Assembly: GCF_947331435.1 (NCBI RefSeq)
Contig: NZ_CAMZOF010000005.1
Span: forward strand, 512,657-576,656
Length of the DNA: 64,000 nucleotides
From: Pelagibius sp. Alg239-R121
GTDB lineage: Bacteria > Pseudomonadota > Alphaproteobacteria > Kiloniellales > Kiloniellaceae
Direction: 5' to 3'
Shown here piece after piece: positions 63,168 to 64,000 of this stretch. The notes below the pieces were generated by a model that ran no database searches, had not been told where the DNA came from, and saw only the letters and a list, made by a program, of their open reading frames with translations. Numbering within the stretch: the first letter of the stretch is position 1; every line of letters begins with the position of its first letter. Made by a program: the position numbers and the translations under genes.

Positions 63168-63812
63168 ATGAAAATGCTTGAGAATGAACAGATCAACTTG
63201 TGGCGGGGCGATTTCGGCACCGAATATAACGCTCGGAATGCCGCTACTGAAGAACGCGTCCGAAATCGTACGCGGTTCTGGTCTCAGGCGCTGGACAGTA
63301 TCCGCAAAAGATATGGAGACTCCAAATCCATCCTGGAAGTGGGAGCGAATGTAGGGATCAACCTCCGGGCGCTGAGAAATCTCTGCGACGCCGATCTCGT
63401 TGCGGTCGAGCCAAACGATCAGGCTCGTGAGAATCTGGTGAGTGATGGGGTCGTTCCGGCCGAGAAAACATTTGCGGCAACCGGCGAGTCCCTGCCGTTT
63501 CCTGACAATTCCTTTGATCTTGTCTTTACCTCCGGTGTTCTCGTTCATGTAAGCCCAGACAACCTGGCACAAGTCTGTTCGGAAATGCATAGGGTGAGCC
63601 GGCGCGTTGTTATGTGTGCCGAGTCCTTCAGTTCATACCCTGAAACAATCGTCTATCGGGGACATACGGACAAACTCTTCAAACGCGATTTCGGTGCATT
63701 CTGGATGGAGCAATTTCCGTCTTTGAAACTGATCGATTATGGCTTTGCGTGGAAACCGGTTACGGGCCTGGATAACGTCACCTGGTGGATTTTTTCCAAG
63801 CCGGAGGAATGA
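63168..63812 (+). CDS. SAM-dependent methyltransferase, pseudaminic-acid-associated type
   Basis: A 214-residue methyltransferase, probably from ATG 63168 (GGA five bases upstream); TTG 63150 and ATG 63174 are alternatives. It opens with NLWRGDFGTEYNARN, the W.G.FG.EY..RN pattern of methylases found in pseudaminic-acid loci, followed by the SAM motif SILEVGANVGINLRAL, LVAVEPNDQA, GESLPFPDNSFDLVFTSGVLVHV. It would modify pseudaminic acid or its carrier glycan. About 193 bases after pseB, same strand, so probably coexpressed. Confidence 0.82.
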   Translation: MKMLENEQINLWRGDFGTEYNARNAATEERVRNRTRFWSQALDSIRKRYGDSKSILEVGANVGINLRALRNLCDADLVAVEPNDQARENLVSDGVVPAEKTFAATGESLPFPDNSFDLVFTSGVLVHVSPDNLAQVCSEMHRVSRRVVMCAESFSSYPETIVYRGHTDKLFKRDFGAFWMEQFPSLKLIDYGFAWKPVTGLDNVTWWIFSKPEE

Positions 63813-63976
63813 TCCTACGCGTCAAGGGTCGTAGAGCATTGTTTTTATTAGATAAACTCCTTTGATTGAGCCGGCTGCCGAACGATAGACAAAAGCTGAC
63901 TTGAGTATTCTATGAGCTTGTCCGGTAATCCCCCCGAAATTTAGGGGTGTTTGAAAGTAGAATTTTCTCGAATGAT

Positions 63977-64000
63977 TAAGGAGGAGATTCTGATGAAGAA
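63977..64000 (+). CDS. Start of next gene, cut by window end
   Basis: A strong ribosome-binding site TAAGGAGGAG (63977-63986) is placed six bases before ATG 63993 (ATGAAGAA). Only Met-Lys and part of a third codon lie in the window. Given pseB and the methylase upstream, a pse-pathway gene such as the aminotransferase is possible, but this cannot be judged. Confidence 0.5.

Overview
The window reads as chromosomal DNA of a Gram-negative alphaproteobacterium, probably a free-living marine Rhodospirillales-like lineage. The grounds are moderate-to-high GC, a Kdo transferase, a TRAP transporter, TadG-like and TpsA/TpsB surface proteins, FrnE-type DsbA, IclR regulation and an iuc-type siderophore operon. 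Nothing here fixes the genus. I saw no rRNA, tRNA, CRISPR array, transposase or phage gene. It is a mosaic of accessory clusters with few housekeeping genes (dusA, waaA).

Layout: (1) 1-7079: two-partner secretion locus (TpsB end, large TpsA, a stand-alone POTRA-like protein), then a secreted caspase/FGE-like protein and an OmpA-domain protein. (2) 7671-15746: catabolic cluster with a HisC-like aminotransferase, opine-dehydrogenase-family and 3-hydroxyacyl-CoA-dehydrogenase-family enzymes, an EthD-like protein, a complete DctPQM TRAP transporter and an Asp/Glu-racemase-fold protein lacking both usual catalytic cysteines. (3) 15837-27322: a siderophore island in aerobactin gene order (iucA-B-C-D, TonB receptor, small protein, MFS permease) with a divergent MFS exporter and two closely matching Fur-box-like palindromes. 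(4) 27532-31760: amino-acid-type ABC importer with RidA and an IclR regulator. (5) 32137-38229: dusA, then a polysaccharide flippase, a PP-loop ATPase, a TylF-type methyltransferase and a pyruvyl transferase. (6) 38709-46228: hybrid histidine kinase, sulfatase/phosphonate-monoester-hydrolase-like enzyme, tandem SnoaL protein, cupredoxin, Cys-rich orphan. (7) 46835-51060: two XRE regulators, DehI-type and HAD-type dehalogenase-family proteins facing each other, FrnE-type oxidoreductase, aggregation-factor-core-like protein. (8) 51272-64000: envelope glycan genes (waaA, epimerase, three glycosyltransferases), a TadG-like protein with an inserted discoidin-like segment, an ABC glycan flippase, pseB, a pseudaminic-acid-associated methylase, and the first codons of another gene.

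Across the window there is a small dispersed palindromic repeat of about 44 bp (6446, 14893, 48821, with a divergent copy at 46764 and a half copy at 15793). It lies between genes; two copies sit exactly between convergent genes. Other non-coding signals are paired hairpins after tpsA, operator-like inverted repeats at 7618 and 31779, and a very AT-rich region at 59416-59580.

The strongest candidates for undescribed biology are the orphan POTRA/caspase neighbourhood of the TPS locus, the opine-dehydrogenase/TRAP/Cys-less racemase catabolic cluster, the PP-loop ATPase embedded in a polysaccharide-decoration cluster, the TadG protein with a ligand-binding-like insertion, and the dispersed repeat. 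All functional assignments rest on motif and neighbourhood reading; no database search was run.
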